Origin: Neonectria sp. B-13
Lineage: Eukaryota > Ascomycota > Sordariomycetes > Hypocreales > Nectriaceae
Reading direction: 5' to 3'
Length of the DNA stretch: 64,000 nt
Assembly: GCA_002682825.1 (NCBI GenBank)
Contig: NOKP01000011.1
Location: 1,054,420-1,118,419 of the forward strand
The position numbers and the translations under genes are program-made. The notes under the pieces are model-generated. The model saw nothing but the letters and a program-made list of their open reading frames with translations, made no database searches and was not told where the DNA came from. Below are positions 12,115 through 23,644 of the stretch, piece by piece; position 1 is the stretch's first letter, and each line of letters starts with the position of its first letter.

Positions 12115-13495
12115 ATGTCTACCGTCTTCGACATCAAGGAGCATATCATCCAAGCCTCACATATACGAGAATACGCCCGCGCAACTTCCCACTCCCAGGA
12201 TGAGAAGCTGGTGCTGCACGTCAAGCAATATACTCCCAAAGATAACCCCAATCCGCAGAAGGGCGACGTGACTATTATCGGTGGCCATGCCAACGGCTTT
12301 CCCAAGGTATTTCGAACCCCGACCGCGCTTCCGCCCCAGTAAGAGAGATGGACTAATTGAGCCGGGATCCAGGAGCTATACGAACCCCTCTGGGAGGACT
12401 TCTACCACGAAGCCAAGAGTCGCAATGTCCGCATCCGCAGTATCTGGATCGCCGACACGGCGTGGCAAGGCCAAAGCGGTGTCCTCAACCAAGATGCCCT
12501 TGGGAACGATCGTAAGATCTCCCCGAACACTCACTCATACCCAAATTCCCTTATTAATGCCTTTCATTTCAGCGGGATGGCTGGACTATGCCCGGGATAT
12601 CCTCCACATGATCAACACCGTCCGCCCTCCACCCCCCATCATGGCCATGGGCCACTCCTTCGGCGCCAACGCTCTCACCAATGTCTCGTTGCTCCATCCT
12701 CGCCTCTTGACCTCTCTCGTCCTGCTTGACCCCGTCATCTCTCACTACGCATCTACCCCATCTAACAAACTAGCGGGCCCTGCCGCCAGCAGCATGCACC
12801 GCCGTGAGGTCTGGCCGTCCCTCAAGGACGCCGAAGCGTCTTTCAAACGCAGCCCCTTCTATCAGTCCTGGGATCCCCGAGTGCTCGAACGGTGGGTGAA
12901 CTTCGGTGTCAGGAACGTGCCGGGTCAAGACGCCGTCACCTTGACCACTACGAAGCATCAAGAGGTGTTCACCTTCCTCCGACCGAGCTGGGATGCGTAT
13001 GATGCGCAGGGCAAGACACTCATACACCCCGAGCTTACCCCGGACCTGAACTCGAGCCTTAACCATAAGTGGCCGACATACCCGCTCTACCGACCCGAGG
13101 GCGCCAACACCGTCGACAAGCTTCCGAATGTACGGCCCAGTGTGCTCTACGTCTTCGGTGGCAAAAGTGACATTTCTCCAATCGAGCTTCAGGACGAGAA
13201 GATGACCCTCACTGGCTCCGGCCTCGGCGGAAGCGGCGGTGCCAAGGCTGGCCGCGTAAAGAAGGTCGTCGGCGATGAATATGGTCACCTCATACCCATG
13301 GAGAACCCCAAGTTCTGTGCACAGGCGGCTGCCGAGTGGATCAAGGCTGAGGTAGAGAGGTGGTGGGTGACGGAGCGCAAGTACGAGGAGTGGACGCAAC
13401 GGCCGGCGGCTGAGAAGAACACCATTTCAGAAGAGTGGAACAAGCACCTGGGTAAACCGGAGAGGAGAGGTGCGAAGAGCAAGGCAAAGATCTAA
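12115..13495 (+). CDS. Alpha/beta hydrolase, AKT2-like family, probably peroxisomal
   Basis: Three exons, 12115-12306, 12373-12511 and 12573-13495, encode 417 residues. The nucleophile elbow GHSFGA (Ser about residue 139) and the final basin DEYGHLIPMENP, with a probable catalytic His, mark the alpha/beta hydrolase fold. Fungal relatives are often labelled toxin-biosynthesis proteins after Alternaria AKT2, but most are ordinary genes of unknown substrate. The protein ends in AKI, a variant peroxisomal PTS1 tripeptide preceded by basic residues (GAKSKAKI), so a peroxisomal esterase or thioesterase-like role is plausible. The introns have donors GTATTT and GTAAGA. Nothing around it resembles a toxin cluster. 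Confidence 0.85.
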
Positions 13496-13614
13496 GTGCA
13501 GACTCAAACATGTGTTTTTAGAATCCCATAGAAACTAAGATGATATAGAGCAACTCATCTAGTGCAGGTAACATTCCAGATCCCTCAGCGGTCAGTAACT
13601 ATTTGCTAATTTGC

Positions 13615-13845
13615 CAACCAAGCCATCGTCGTCCACAAGCAACTCAATTCGTCATTTGAAAGCAATATCGTTAGCCAAGTCATTGTGGTAAATAACCGAT
13701 CCTCAGTAGCAACATCATCAACCAAGCCAATGCTGTAAATCACTCAAAACGGTCGATTCTGAGTAGCAGTATCACCAATAGAGCCGTCGTTGCCAGTAAA
13801 TAACGAAAGGTGTTCCAACAGTAACATCACCAGCGAATCCCCCCC
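13615..13845. repeat. Degenerate minisatellite, about four units of 46-60 bases
   Basis: Between the convergent hydrolase and Argonaute genes a unit recurs near 13615, 13674, 13720 and 13777. Each copy contains a form of accaagccat or atagagccgt, then gtaaataac or gtaaatcac, then agtaacatcacca. The copies are diverged and vary in length. The remaining part of the 364-base spacer holds nothing recognisable. Confidence 0.5.
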
Positions 13846-13859
13846 ACCTCGAGCCGGAC

Positions 13860-16800
13860 TTAGATGTAGTACATCGAGTCGCGCAAGTTCTCGTGAACCT
13901 GCTTACCGCCACCGCCGACACTCGATGCACCACCTCCCGTCATGACGCTCTCCACATCACTGACGTCGAAGAACTCGGGACGGTGTACTCGAGCCCGCGT
14001 GCAGACAATGTCTGCGTAGTAGGCCGGCGGGCAAATGCTTACGGCCTTGGTAGCCCGGCCGAACAGGTAGCACATTTCGTGCGTGAACTTCTCGAGCTCG
14101 TTGGCTGCCTCGGCCTTGTACTTGGGCCGGAAGATCTCGTCGAGGAGCACCGTGTAGTGCGCAGGACGGGCTGTGCCTTTGATGGCTGCGTGGGCCGTCA
14201 GGAAGAAATCCCAGTAGCGAGCCTGCGTGACACCGCGGTCCACGACGGTGCCGTTTTGGATGTTCATGTGCTTGGGTAGATTATTTTCAGTCGTGGGGTA
14301 GAACCGGGTCTGGTGACGCTTTACGGAGACGACAATGGTGAATCGGGGCTGCGACTTGGCGGAGTATTTGGAGTCGCAAGCAGCCCTGATCAATGGAAGC
14401 TCCTTCTCGAGGACCTGGTCAAACTGGCCCTCGGAGACTCCATCACGGAAGATGACGATGTTTTCCGGGAGCTGTCCATTGTTGTGTTTCTGCCACAACT
14501 CCAGTCGCGACTTGAAGGCATCAGTCAGTTGCGAACCCAGCATCTCCTGCTTGGAGGCTTGCTCCCATGAGATCGAAGGCCACTGGCCCATGTCGCGGTC
14601 GATGCTGGAAACCAGTCCAACCAAACTCGGCACCTCGTCGCTCTTGCCAGTGGGCATGTTGGTCGGGTGCGTCACATCGTAACCCACCACAATGGTCTTG
14701 CCCTGCTTCAGCAGGTCGAGGTCGTCTCGGAGCTTATGATTGACACCTCCAGCCTTGAGGTTCCACTTGAGGGCAACATTGGCAAAGTATCCCGGGCTAC
14801 CGCCTCCAAACTTTTTGAAGCTGCCCTGCACACAGCTGGTGTGAATGCCGAATGTGCAGTCTCCGAGGGTCTTGATCTTGCCATACACGTCTGCGTCCAT
14901 GCTTCCGAGGATGAACAGGATGAACGTGATGCCGTTCTGCTTGGCCCATGCGAAGTAGTCCTCGAGCTCGCCGTTCATGGCCGCGCTCGCGTACATCCCT
15001 TCAATGGGAGGTGGCACCATGGAGGTTTTAATTTTGATGCCCATGTCGCTCATGAACTTGGCAAAGTTGTCAACAACTTCGCGAGCCACTGGGTATCCGC
15101 GGTCAGGCAGGATATTCACGAACGACCAGCGGTCGATCATAGTCCCAGGTTTGATGACCTTCACGTCCCTCATGTTCCAAGATGCGTCGTGAGGGAGCAC
15201 GTGAAGCTGCTTGGCGGCCCTCTTCTCCATGTAGGTAATCCCTGGGCAAGGGAGAACCCGCCCCTTCACTGTCAACAGGTGCTTATCGACAGAAATGCCG
15301 AAGCGATCCTATTAAAATCAGCATGACTAGTCAACATCAAGGAACGAGTTGGAATTCATACAAGTGACTCGTCGTCGAGCCCCAGAGCTCCGCGCCCATC
15401 ATTGGTGATGGAAAAGGCATTGGCGTATGGAGATCGGCATGCAAAGTTGACCATCTCAGTGGTCTCTCGCGGCATCAACTTAGCCTTGACCGACTGCCCT
15501 GGCTGGATCTCAACAAACTCGGCAGGAACGTACGTCGGCTTGTCAGAACTTCCCATATTGAGGAGGGGGTAGTCCTTTAGCGTGACATTGTACTCTAGTA
15601 CACGTTCGTTAGTATAAGGACACTCTTGAGAAACTGTCAACTTACTCTGCTTGTAGTAGTCAAACACCGAAATCCATCGGCCCTCCTGACCCTCCACTTC
15701 CATCCAGAACTGGACATTGCGAGGTCCAATAAACTCGCAGTCGGGATCAAAGCGAGGGAGATTCTGTCCCTTTGATCGACGAACTTCGGACGCCGTTGCA
15801 AGGCTGTGAATGGCCTTCTGCCTCCGGACCTGCTTTCCATTCGCCACGGTCATGTTGACCCAGACACGCGACTTGGGGAGGAACTTGGAGATGAGTCGCA
15901 GATTCTTCATACCAGGACGGTTAGTTTTCGGGACCGCCCTGACGCCGAGGTTTTCGAAAATTTCATCGACCTTGCCGGAGAGCCTGAAGATGCCGTGGGT
16001 AACGTTGACATTGAGGAGTAGCCGGCCTGTGCCGAGTCGAACCGACTGGAAGAAGCCACGGGCAGCTTGCAATGTCCGACCACCGGCATAGAGGGGCGTG
16101 CTGATACCGCCGTTCTTGAATGAGAAGAACCGGGAGCTTCCAACAGCGCTGATCTCATCAATCTTCGATCTAGGCCCGTACCCGAAGAGGACGTTGAAAG
16201 CATCAACGACGTCTGGGTAACGAGGGAGAGCATGGTCACCAGCGTCGGGAGTGCTCGAGGTAAGATACTTCATCATATCGTCGACTCGGGTCTCGGTAGG
16301 TCCGTGGAAGGTGACCTGGAATGTTTCAAGCTTCTCGGGGTTGCCTTGCGACGGAAGCGTCAACTGAAGCGGGTTGCTCTCAAAGTCAACTTTTTGAAGA
16401 GAAACCAGCTGTGACTTGAACTCAGTGGCCAGGACCAAGGACTTATCCTTCTTGGACAGCTCTGAGAGGGCCTCGCGGATCACAAAGTAGAGCTTCCGAC
16501 CCTTAACCTCTTTGGACTGTGGCTTAGCTGGCCCCGCGGGTTTGGGCGGCCCCTTAGGCTTGCCTTTCCCCTTATGTTTGGCTGCTTCCTTATCCTCAGT
16601 CACGATTTGAGTAACATCCATCGTGTACTTGTAGAGGACACCAAGCTTGGTGACGACCCGAAAGTAGTTGGCCCAGAGAACAACTTCAGTACCACGCGAC
16701 CCATAGGCAGGTCGAGATGGAAACTGGTCCTGGGAGAGGGCAGCGGTGTTGCCCTTCACCTTAAGCTTGCTCATCTGAGAGACCAACTGCGTCATCGAGG

Positions 16801-17405
16801 ATGTTTGCTGGCTCACTATTTGCGTCTCAAGTGCAGTGACCGCGGGATCTGGCGGAGGAATAGTGCCATCGAGGCTGTAGGAGTTAGCGATGCCGAAATA
16901 TAAGCCTCATGAGGCCCAAGATAACTTACGTGAAGACGGGCTTCTCACCCGCATTACCTCCTCCACGGCCGCCACCTCTCCCGCCCCGTCCACGATCGAA
17001 GCCTCCACGCCCACGGTCAAAACCGCCACGTCCGCGGTCATAGCCTCCGCGGCCGCGATCAAAACCTCCTCGACCACGGTCAGAGCCTCCTCGCCCGCGA
17101 TCGTAGCCACCTCGACCACGATCGGAGCCTCCGCGGCTGGGGCCGCTGAAACCTCCTCGAAAGCCGCCGGTGTCGCCGTCGTCTCCGCGGCCACCACCAC
17201 CACGTCCACTGCCTCTTCCTCCGCGTGGACCGTCGGAGGGACCGCCTCTGCCGCCTCTTCCTCCGCGCTGACCGTCAGAAGGACCACCTCCTCGGCCACC
17301 TCCTCTGCCGCCTCGGTTGTCTTGAGGGCCGCCGGGACCTCCGCGTCCTCCGCGTCCTCCGCGTCCTCGACCTCCTCGGCCGCCTCGGTCGTCCCTATCA
17401 GCCAT
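13860..17405 (-). CDS. Argonaute protein with RGG-rich N-terminus
   Basis: The RNA-guided slicer of fungal RNA silencing (QDE-2/SMS-2 group). Four exons on the minus strand, 17405-16930, 16874-15646, 15594-15362 and 15308-13860, encode 1128 residues. Residues 1-155 are an RGG/DRGRGG repeat tail, then come the N, L1, PAZ, MID and PIWI regions. PIWI residues are visible: Asp about 857 (GYDVTHPT), Glu about 901 (KQEML), Asp about 935 (FRDGVSEGQ) and Asp about 1079 (AYYADI), a DEDD catalytic set that should be slicing-competent. The intron at 15645-15595 is 51 nt, has no stop and keeps the frame; donor GTAAGT and branch ACTAAC show it is an intron. The long N-tail makes it larger than the roughly 940 residues I recall for QDE-2. 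Confidence 0.93.
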
Positions 17406-19415
17406 GGCTAACCTGGTTTATGGGTGTTGTGTCTGATGGTGATTCAGTGACGATGTGAAAGAAACCAGTATCGAGAAGTGGAGAAAGCAACACTGATTGA
17501 GTGTTGAATGAAGGAGAAAGAGTGAGGAAGATGATATGGAAGCGATCGGAGAGATGAAGCTGGGGTGGTGAGGTGAGCAGCTGTGAATGGAGAGCGGTGT
17601 GTGCAGCTGTGAATCAAAGCCGTGATTGCATTAACACTGCGGGCAGGTGCGCGCAGCTGCAGGCGCGCGGTTCATGAGCACTGCAGGCAAACAACGAAAA
17701 GAAAGACGAGCTGGCGTCTTCTGAGTAGATTGATAGAGGCTGTGGATTCTTAGGCTTGGTTGGGTACCCGGACCCTAGTTGGGAAAGGTATCTGGCTGAC
17801 ACAGGCGGACTATCAGCACAGATCAGGTTGGAGATGCGTGGATTGGGAATCAGTGGAGTTCAACGAGCTCGCGTGCGAAATAGAGTTGGAATGAAGTTCC
17901 TAGCCTTGCTTGGCCTTGTTATATCGATCGCTCCACTGCGGTCCGCATGTTGATCCTAGCACAGCGGGCCCCCCGCAGCTCGATGACGCCCTAACTACGC
18001 CTTTTGCGGTCGCTGATCCGACTTAACATCACCTCAACTTCGACGGGCGGAAGTTGGCGATTCTGTGGTAAATAAGGTCCGTACTACTAGCTAGCCTAAC
18101 TGCCTAACCCCACACTCCCATGCGAGAAGTTCCGGTGAGGTTTTCGTACATTTCAACTCAGCTGTTGAAGTAATTTGCTGGCATCATTCTCACTGTAGCG
18201 GGTCAGGCCGGTGCCTGAGTGCGTGCGCCCATTTCTCATTTCAACGTTCGCGTCTATGTTTGCTTCTTCCTGTGCGGGGGTTTGTTGTCCGGAACGGCGC
18301 CGCTCGGCCCGCTCGAAACCTGAACCCTGCGCGGGAAACGAATCGGAGGTGCGCCAAAAAGAAGACGTCGCTTGGTTGTCAGAGGCGAGCCAATGCAAAC
18401 TTTTGGACGGGTCAGTACAGTTACAGTGCACACGGCCTGGTTAGACGCAAAATCAGGCACCGAAGCCTGAGAGTACGTTGAACCTCGCGCTTAGTATCCC
18501 GTACGTGGCAAGCCGAGCCATGGGAGTCACATCTGTGCAAGTTGATTACAATAAGCCTTGAAGTCTCGAAATAGCAGAAGCTGTCCTTCTTCATCTGAAT
18601 CGAGTGGCCCATCATTACCAACCTAGGTCCAGTGCCACAGCAATTGTGAGAGACAGACTGCAGGGTCCTCCCAACCCACAACACACCCCAGCCGAAGACG
18701 GCATCCTTTCAAACAAAACATCGCCTCTCCTTACTTGGTAGTAACGATCGGGAGACACAAAACTCGGCAAGCATTAAGCGACTAGAGGCTTTCTACATGT
18801 GGCCTCGCACAGGCTGTTTGGCACAACCAACTTCCGCCAACGGCGTTTGCCCAGCCGAGCATGATCGTTTCATATAGAACCTCAGCACCTTATTTGCCTC
18901 TTCCATGTTTCGGGAGTCTCGACATCCCTTGCGGACATTGATTCGGGAACGCTATAGTTCCACCCTGGTAGACCCCCAAATATGCGAGTGTCTCTAATTG
19001 AAGCATCACGAGAAGGAGTATATCACGGAATACCAAATGGACATCGTCAAGTAAGGCTTCCGACATGAAACAAACGAGCTTTCCCTAGAGGAAATTGATA
19101 CTTTATAACTTCGTTAGATACCATTGCCATGATACCCTGCCAGCTTCACTTTCTTCTTCATACGCACTCTCTCTTTGTCGCGTAGTTGCTTCATTATAAG
19201 CTCACCATCCGTCACCATCACCGCGATATTATGTGTTATATACCGTGCACCCGACAAACTGGTGCTATATCTTTACAGTTGGTCAAGACAAACAACAGCC
19301 TCCAGCATTCTAGGCCGTCTCTCTATAGCATCTCTTGACTAGACAGTCACGCGGACAGTGACACGAACAACAAACGAACCCACCCCTATTCACCAAGCCG
19401 TCGTGCTCAATTATC
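17406..19415. other. 2.0-kb gene-poor region upstream of Argonaute
   Basis: The part next to the Argonaute start (17406-17720) is purine-rich and presumably its promoter and 5' UTR. Beyond it I find only short frames on both strands without family resemblance, splice support or coding composition. Confidence 0.5.
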
Positions 19416-19736
19416 ATGTGCACTGGTCAGAGAGGCTTTTACGTCTGCCCTTGCCGCAGTCTCACATGCCCAAAGAAGAACATAATTCCTCATAGGAATA
19501 TTATCTTTGGACATGTGGCTCAAGTTGAGATTGATCCCCTTACGTGGGAAATCTGCGAGTGGTGGATTGCCAACGGACCCCCGGAGCAGGTCCTCAATCG
19601 GTATTTGAAGCCGAGTTGTATACATTTTGCATGGCACACGCTCTTGATTCCGGTGGACCTTTGTTCCGATTGTCGGGCCACTTGCCCGAATAGCAACAGG
19701 CGGAACGCCGAACGTCGTGCAATGGATATGTTCTAA
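19416..19736 (+). CDS. Small cysteine-rich MC-protein (hypothetical)
   Basis: A 106-residue intronless frame starting MCTGQRGFYVCPCR and containing LCSDCRATCPNSN near the end. It has nine cysteines, arranged as an MC start, a YxCxC pair, a middle cysteine group and a final CxxC. No signal peptide is visible, so it is likely intracellular. The layout resembles the ORF at 20704 and, more loosely, the tandem pair at 41019-41674. The paired CxxC motifs suggest zinc binding; that is inference. It is possible that the true gene has further exons. Confidence 0.5.
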   Translation: MCTGQRGFYVCPCRSLTCPKKNIIPHRNIIFGHVAQVEIDPLTWEICEWWIANGPPEQVLNRYLKPSCIHFAWHTLLIPVDLCSDCRATCPNSNRRNAERRAMDMF

Positions 19737-20703
19737 TCGAGATCATATGTTCACATTGATGAGGTGAACATTGATGGTCGTGCTGGAATCCTGTTAGTTA
19801 TTTGACAGTCTTTAATTCTATAGCCTCTAATTAAGAAGGAAAACGAGCATAGATCTGTTGATTATTTGAGTATCAGCCTCTTTTCCAGCTGTTTCAGCCC
19901 ATTCACTTTCACACATCCCATGGACTCCGTCGCGCGTAATTAACAACTGACTATCACCAAAACTAAAGCTTAAGTCGGTAACATGAACCAGGCCATTCGG
20001 TGGCTACTGTGCGCTTGCAGAAGCACCATCTGCTGAGTTGAGGTGACTTGATAATTGGGTCATGGCGACATGGAAGAGGAATAGAGAACATCGCAATATA
20101 CGAGGAACTGAGTTCCCATTTCGTGGACCTCTCTGCCGAATGTGCAAACTATCTATAATTTCAAGATGTTCAATTGGAAATCTGAGTTAATATATGCGTG
20201 CTCAAGCAAAAGTTTAGAAAAGCCCCAGCAACTGCTTGCTGAATCGCGGATGACTGCTAGTAGCTGAGCTTTGGGCCGCTTACACCGCAAATTGTGCAAC
20301 AGCATCACAAACTTCCGAGATCCATAAGTGCTACAGTGATATGCGCAGGATATCTTGAGGATTTAATAGCAGCACATAAGCGCTTCACAGTTTTCGCAAG
20401 ATTCAACAGTGATCAATAATGGAGCAGTTCGGTTGCTCGGTCTCTTCTTACTGTAGGCCCGATCTCATTCACATTTCTGGTGGTTCTGGACTCGAATCAC
20501 GGCACCCAGACGATCAATATACTAGCCCTTGAACCCCAACCGTTCCCAAAGTATCTATGGGGTCCAATAGAAACGAACTATAAAGAAAGCACCGAAGCAC
20601 TGACGTTAGCTGTGCAGCTCAAGATCGAACAACGTATCCGAGGAACGACACCAATACACAGAACTTCACCAACTGGGTCGCTTCGTACACCGAAATCACA
20701 AAG
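19737..20703. other. Intergenic spacer between two cysteine-rich ORFs
   Basis: About 970 bases, moderately AT-rich, with many stops. No gene, RNA or repeat array was recognised. Confidence 0.5.
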
Positions 20704-21045
20704 ATGTGCAAAGTCAGAGGTGTTCGCACATATTGCGCCTGCAAAGACAGGAGGTGCGAGCATCGCCGTGACTTTATAGACTGGACGATGGAAGCTGGTG
20801 TTGCCATGACTCGGCGAGGTCACGGCTGGCAGTATTACATCGATGAGATCGACGAACTGTGCAGCCAGGGCGAGTTTCTCATCGAGTCAGGAATCATGTT
20901 CTGGGCAGACGAACACAAGAAAAAGGTCGTGACGGTGGTAGCTCATCATGGCTTGGACGTTACTTGGGAGTACCGAAGACTCAACGTCAATGGCCAAGGG
21001 ATCTTATGCAATCACTGCAAAGAGAGAGCACACAGCGTTGCATAG
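20704..21045 (+). CDS. Small cysteine-rich MC-protein (hypothetical)
   Basis: A 113-residue intronless frame starting MCKVRGVRTYCACKDRRC and ending ILCNHCKERAHSVA. The MC start, YCxC pair and terminal CxxC match the layout of the ORF at 19416, with a charged, W/Y-rich middle (DFIDWTMEAG, GHGWQYYIDEID). The terminal CNHCKERAH could bind a metal with the N-terminal cysteines. No signal peptide is present. I know no assigned function; such short proteins occur in lineage-specific families in moulds. Confidence 0.5.
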   Translation: MCKVRGVRTYCACKDRRCEHRRDFIDWTMEAGVAMTRRGHGWQYYIDEIDELCSQGEFLIESGIMFWADEHKKKVVTVVAHHGLDVTWEYRRLNVNGQGILCNHCKERAHSVA

Positions 21046-21457
21046 AACGACATGGAGAAAGTACCTACCTAGTCTGGAGATAGATTGGTGCAGGTGAAAT
21101 TGTCAACAAATTGGGAACAGTCTCTGTTGTGGAGCTCCAAAATGCTTCTTCTACCTGCAAAGCCCACATCATGTAATTTCGCGTCGCATATATTTGCTTC
21201 GTATTTCTATTCCATCATCTTGACTAGAGCTTTGAGCCCCTGGTAAGAAAGCAACGCTGTGCAGGCTCCGACGAAGTAGACCAAGACAACTAACTCTAGT
21301 GTCATTGGGATGGCCATGAAGTCATGCAGGTAGAGAGTACAAGATGACTAGGTACGTACAGTCCTGGGGCCGTCTTCCATGAATCTGAGCCATCAACATC
21401 TGCCGTGGATATACCTGGGACTGTGAACAATTCGCGAACCATCACTCAAAAGAGCCC
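21046..21457. other. Intergenic, convergent 3' flanks
   Basis: 412 bases between the end of the cysteine-rich ORF and the end of the minus-strand deaminase gene. Nothing recognisable. Confidence 0.5.
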
Positions 21458-21961
21458 TCATGCAGAGGTGTGCCCTGCAGTTGCAACTTTGAGAATCTCT
21501 TCCTCTAGCCCACTGACGTGATGAACTGCGATACCTGCATTCTTGAGCATCTGGATGCCCGTGTTCTGGCCAACAAATATCTCTGGTTCCTGAACACCGA
21601 TGTAGACACTGGTGATCCATGAGCTCTGCCGTAAAACCCTCTCCACGCAAGGCAGCTTGCCACTAAGGCGTTTGAAGCACGGTTCGACGGTGGTGTAGAG
21701 AGCATGAGGGCCTTTCATCACATCGGCGAGACCCTCTTCTGATGTGCCTTGCTCCTCGGCCAACTTTAGCAGGCAGCACTCCTCGGCATGTGTGTTTCCA
21801 GGAAGTTCAAGGGTATAGCCCTCGGCAAGAATGGTGTTGTCGCTGAGCCTGACGATGAGTGCTCCCACGCGGAAGTTGGTAGGTTTTGGAGGAGACTTGT
21901 TGGCTGAACTCAGGGCGCGTTGCATCGCAGCCTCATGATCTCCAGGTACCAATGAAGCCAT
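21458..21961 (-). CDS. Cytidine deaminase-fold protein, DRAP/RibD-like deaminase
   Basis: A 167-residue intronless zinc-dependent deaminase. The catalytic motif HAEE lies at residues 58-61 (His58 zinc ligand, Glu60 proton shuttle), and EPCFKRLSGKLPCVERV supplies the ligands Cys95 and Cys105. The spacing and the RLSGKLPC text match the pyrimidine deaminase of riboflavin synthesis (RibD/Rib2 deaminase domain) better than free cytidine deaminase. Fungal stand-alone copies of this type are usually annotated as DRAP deaminase. Whether it serves riboflavin synthesis or another deamination is not decidable here. It is divergent from the J-protein gene across 265 bases. Confidence 0.85.
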   Translation of the reverse strand: MASLVPGDHEAAMQRALSSANKSPPKPTNFRVGALIVRLSDNTILAEGYTLELPGNTHAEECCLLKLAEEQGTSEEGLADVMKGPHALYTTVEPCFKRLSGKLPCVERVLRQSSWITSVYIGVQEPEIFVGQNTGIQMLKNAGIAVHHVSGLEEEILKVATAGHTSA

Positions 21962-22226
21962 AGTTGAAGAGAAGAAACGATACTGATATATTTTTGGGAC
22001 GGACTTTGAGCGGGTTGGTGTCGTTCATAGGATGTGCGATAGGCTGTACGGAATGCCCTCGTCGTGTCGTCGGCGAGTGCGAACTCCGATTCCCGAGCCA
22101 CTTAAGCTCTGGACCCACAAATCTCCCCAGGCGCGTGTCGCAACGCGTCTCTGAGCAGTGGCATTCTCACCCTTCAAACTTTCAACGTCTTCCCTAACGA
22201 CAACGACAACGACAACAACAGTCAAA
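21962..22226. promoter_or_regulatory. Compact bidirectional promoter, deaminase / J-protein
   Basis: Only 265 bases separate the two outward-facing start codons, so both transcripts must start here. Just before the J-protein ATG is a CA-rich run (acgacaacgacaacgacaacaac) typical of a fungal 5' leader. Confidence 0.55.
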
Positions 22227-23174
22227 ATGTCAGACTACGAAGATGCAGTAGAGGGGGAACCCCCAACCATCGACCCGTACGAGGTGCTCGATCTTGAGCG
22301 AGCTGCGACTGCTGATCAGGTCAAATCTGCGTATCGGAAAGCCGCACTCAAGAATCACCCTGGTTAGTGTCCTCCCTCATCACTCAGTTTTGATATCGAT
22401 GTGCTGACATTTTTTTCTTTCTTCTGAACAGACAAGGTCCCCGAAAAGCAGAAAGAGAAGGCAAACGAGAAGTTCCAGTCGATCGCCTTTGCCTACGCTA
22501 TTCTTTCCGACCCAGCCCGACGAAAACGATACGACACTACTGGCTCGACAGCGGAATCGATTGTGGACTCCGAAGGATTCAACTGGAGCGATTACTATCG
22601 CGAACAATACAAAAACTCGGTATCTGAAGACGCGATTCAGAAGTTTGCCGAGAAGTACAAGGGCTCAGACGAGGAGAAGGATGACATACTTATTGCATAC
22701 GAACAATGCGAGGGGAACATGGATCTGGTGTACGAGCAAGTGATGTTGAGTGATGTGCTGGAGGATGACGAGCGATTCCGAAAAATCATTGAGGAGGCTA
22801 TTGAAAGCAACGACGTTCCCCGGTTCCCGGCGTACACTCGGGAGTCGAAGAAGCGACGGGAGGCGAGGGTCAAGAAGGCGCGAGCCGAGGTGACGGAAGC
22901 GGAAGAGTACGCGAAGGAGCTGGGGGTCCACGATAAGCTGTTTGGCGACAAGAAGAAGAAGAAGAAGGGCAAGGGGAGCTCTGAAGACGACCTGGCGGCG
23001 CTGATCCAAAAACGACAGCAAGATCGTTCAGAAAGCTTCCTGGACCACTTGACTGAAAAGTATGGCGCCAAGGAGACCAAGAGCAAGAAGGGCAAGAAGC
23101 GAGCAGTTGAGGATGAGCCATCTGAGGAGGCATTCCAAAAGGCTGCCTCGCGACTTAAGAGATCGAAGCGTTGA
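22227..23174 (+). CDS. J-domain protein, DNAJC9-like
   Basis: An Hsp70 co-chaperone. Two exons, 22227-22362 and 22432-23174, encode 292 residues. The J domain spans residues 15-85 (DPYEVLDLERAATADQVKSA ... FAYAILSDPARRKRYD). The obligatory HPD tripeptide is completed exactly across the intron (NHP, then D from the split codon), which supports the splice. The C-terminal half is helical and strongly charged with Lys runs (DKKKKKKGKG, KSKKGKKR), which looks nuclear. Length, acidic insertion and basic tail fit the DNAJC9 group, which handles histones in animals; that role here is by homology only. Confidence 0.88.
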
Positions 23175-23644
23175 GCCAGAGCTTGTGGAGTTGGTACTAG
23201 GAACGGCCAGGGTGCAACAAGGAGCTTGGAGTCTGGGTCATGATTGTATAGTTTTAGGGATAATAAGCGTGCGATCAAATGATACTTATTTCGAACAACG
23301 ATATCTAAGAGAACTAAGAAGTACCATTTATGCATCTCTTTGCATTGAGTTATTCGGGTAGTTGTCGAATGTCCTCATCCCTTCGTCCAGTAAGCCCGGA
23401 GGTACCTTGCATGGCTGGCTTGCGATGCGGGGTGGCCCAGCGGAGTGATCCAGCGCCCAGAAATTCTACCTGCAGCCATAACCCGATTAACCTGGCTCAA
23501 TCTTGTCACTGTTCTTTCTTCACGACGTGTCGCGATGAGTTTACCGTCACACACAACAGCAACGACATCCCGCTCGACGCATGAATAAACATGGTTGAAT
23601 AATGGATAAGCGACCAAGGAAAAGAAGCTCGCGATGATGATGCC
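23175..23644. other. Intergenic, J-protein to STN1
   Basis: 470 bases containing the 3' UTR of the J-protein gene and the promoter of STN1. Nothing else is recognised. Confidence 0.5.

Noticed and set aside
8509..13495. Idea of a secondary-metabolite cluster (MFS exporter plus AKT2-like hydrolase)
   Set aside because: No synthase, P450 or cluster regulator is present, and the gene between them is an unrelated OB-like orphan.
16890..17411. Ser/Thr/Ala-rich plus-strand frame resembling a cell-wall protein
   Set aside because: It is the complement of the Argonaute RGG repeat; Ser/Thr/Ala content follows from the GC-rich repeat, and no signal peptide is present.
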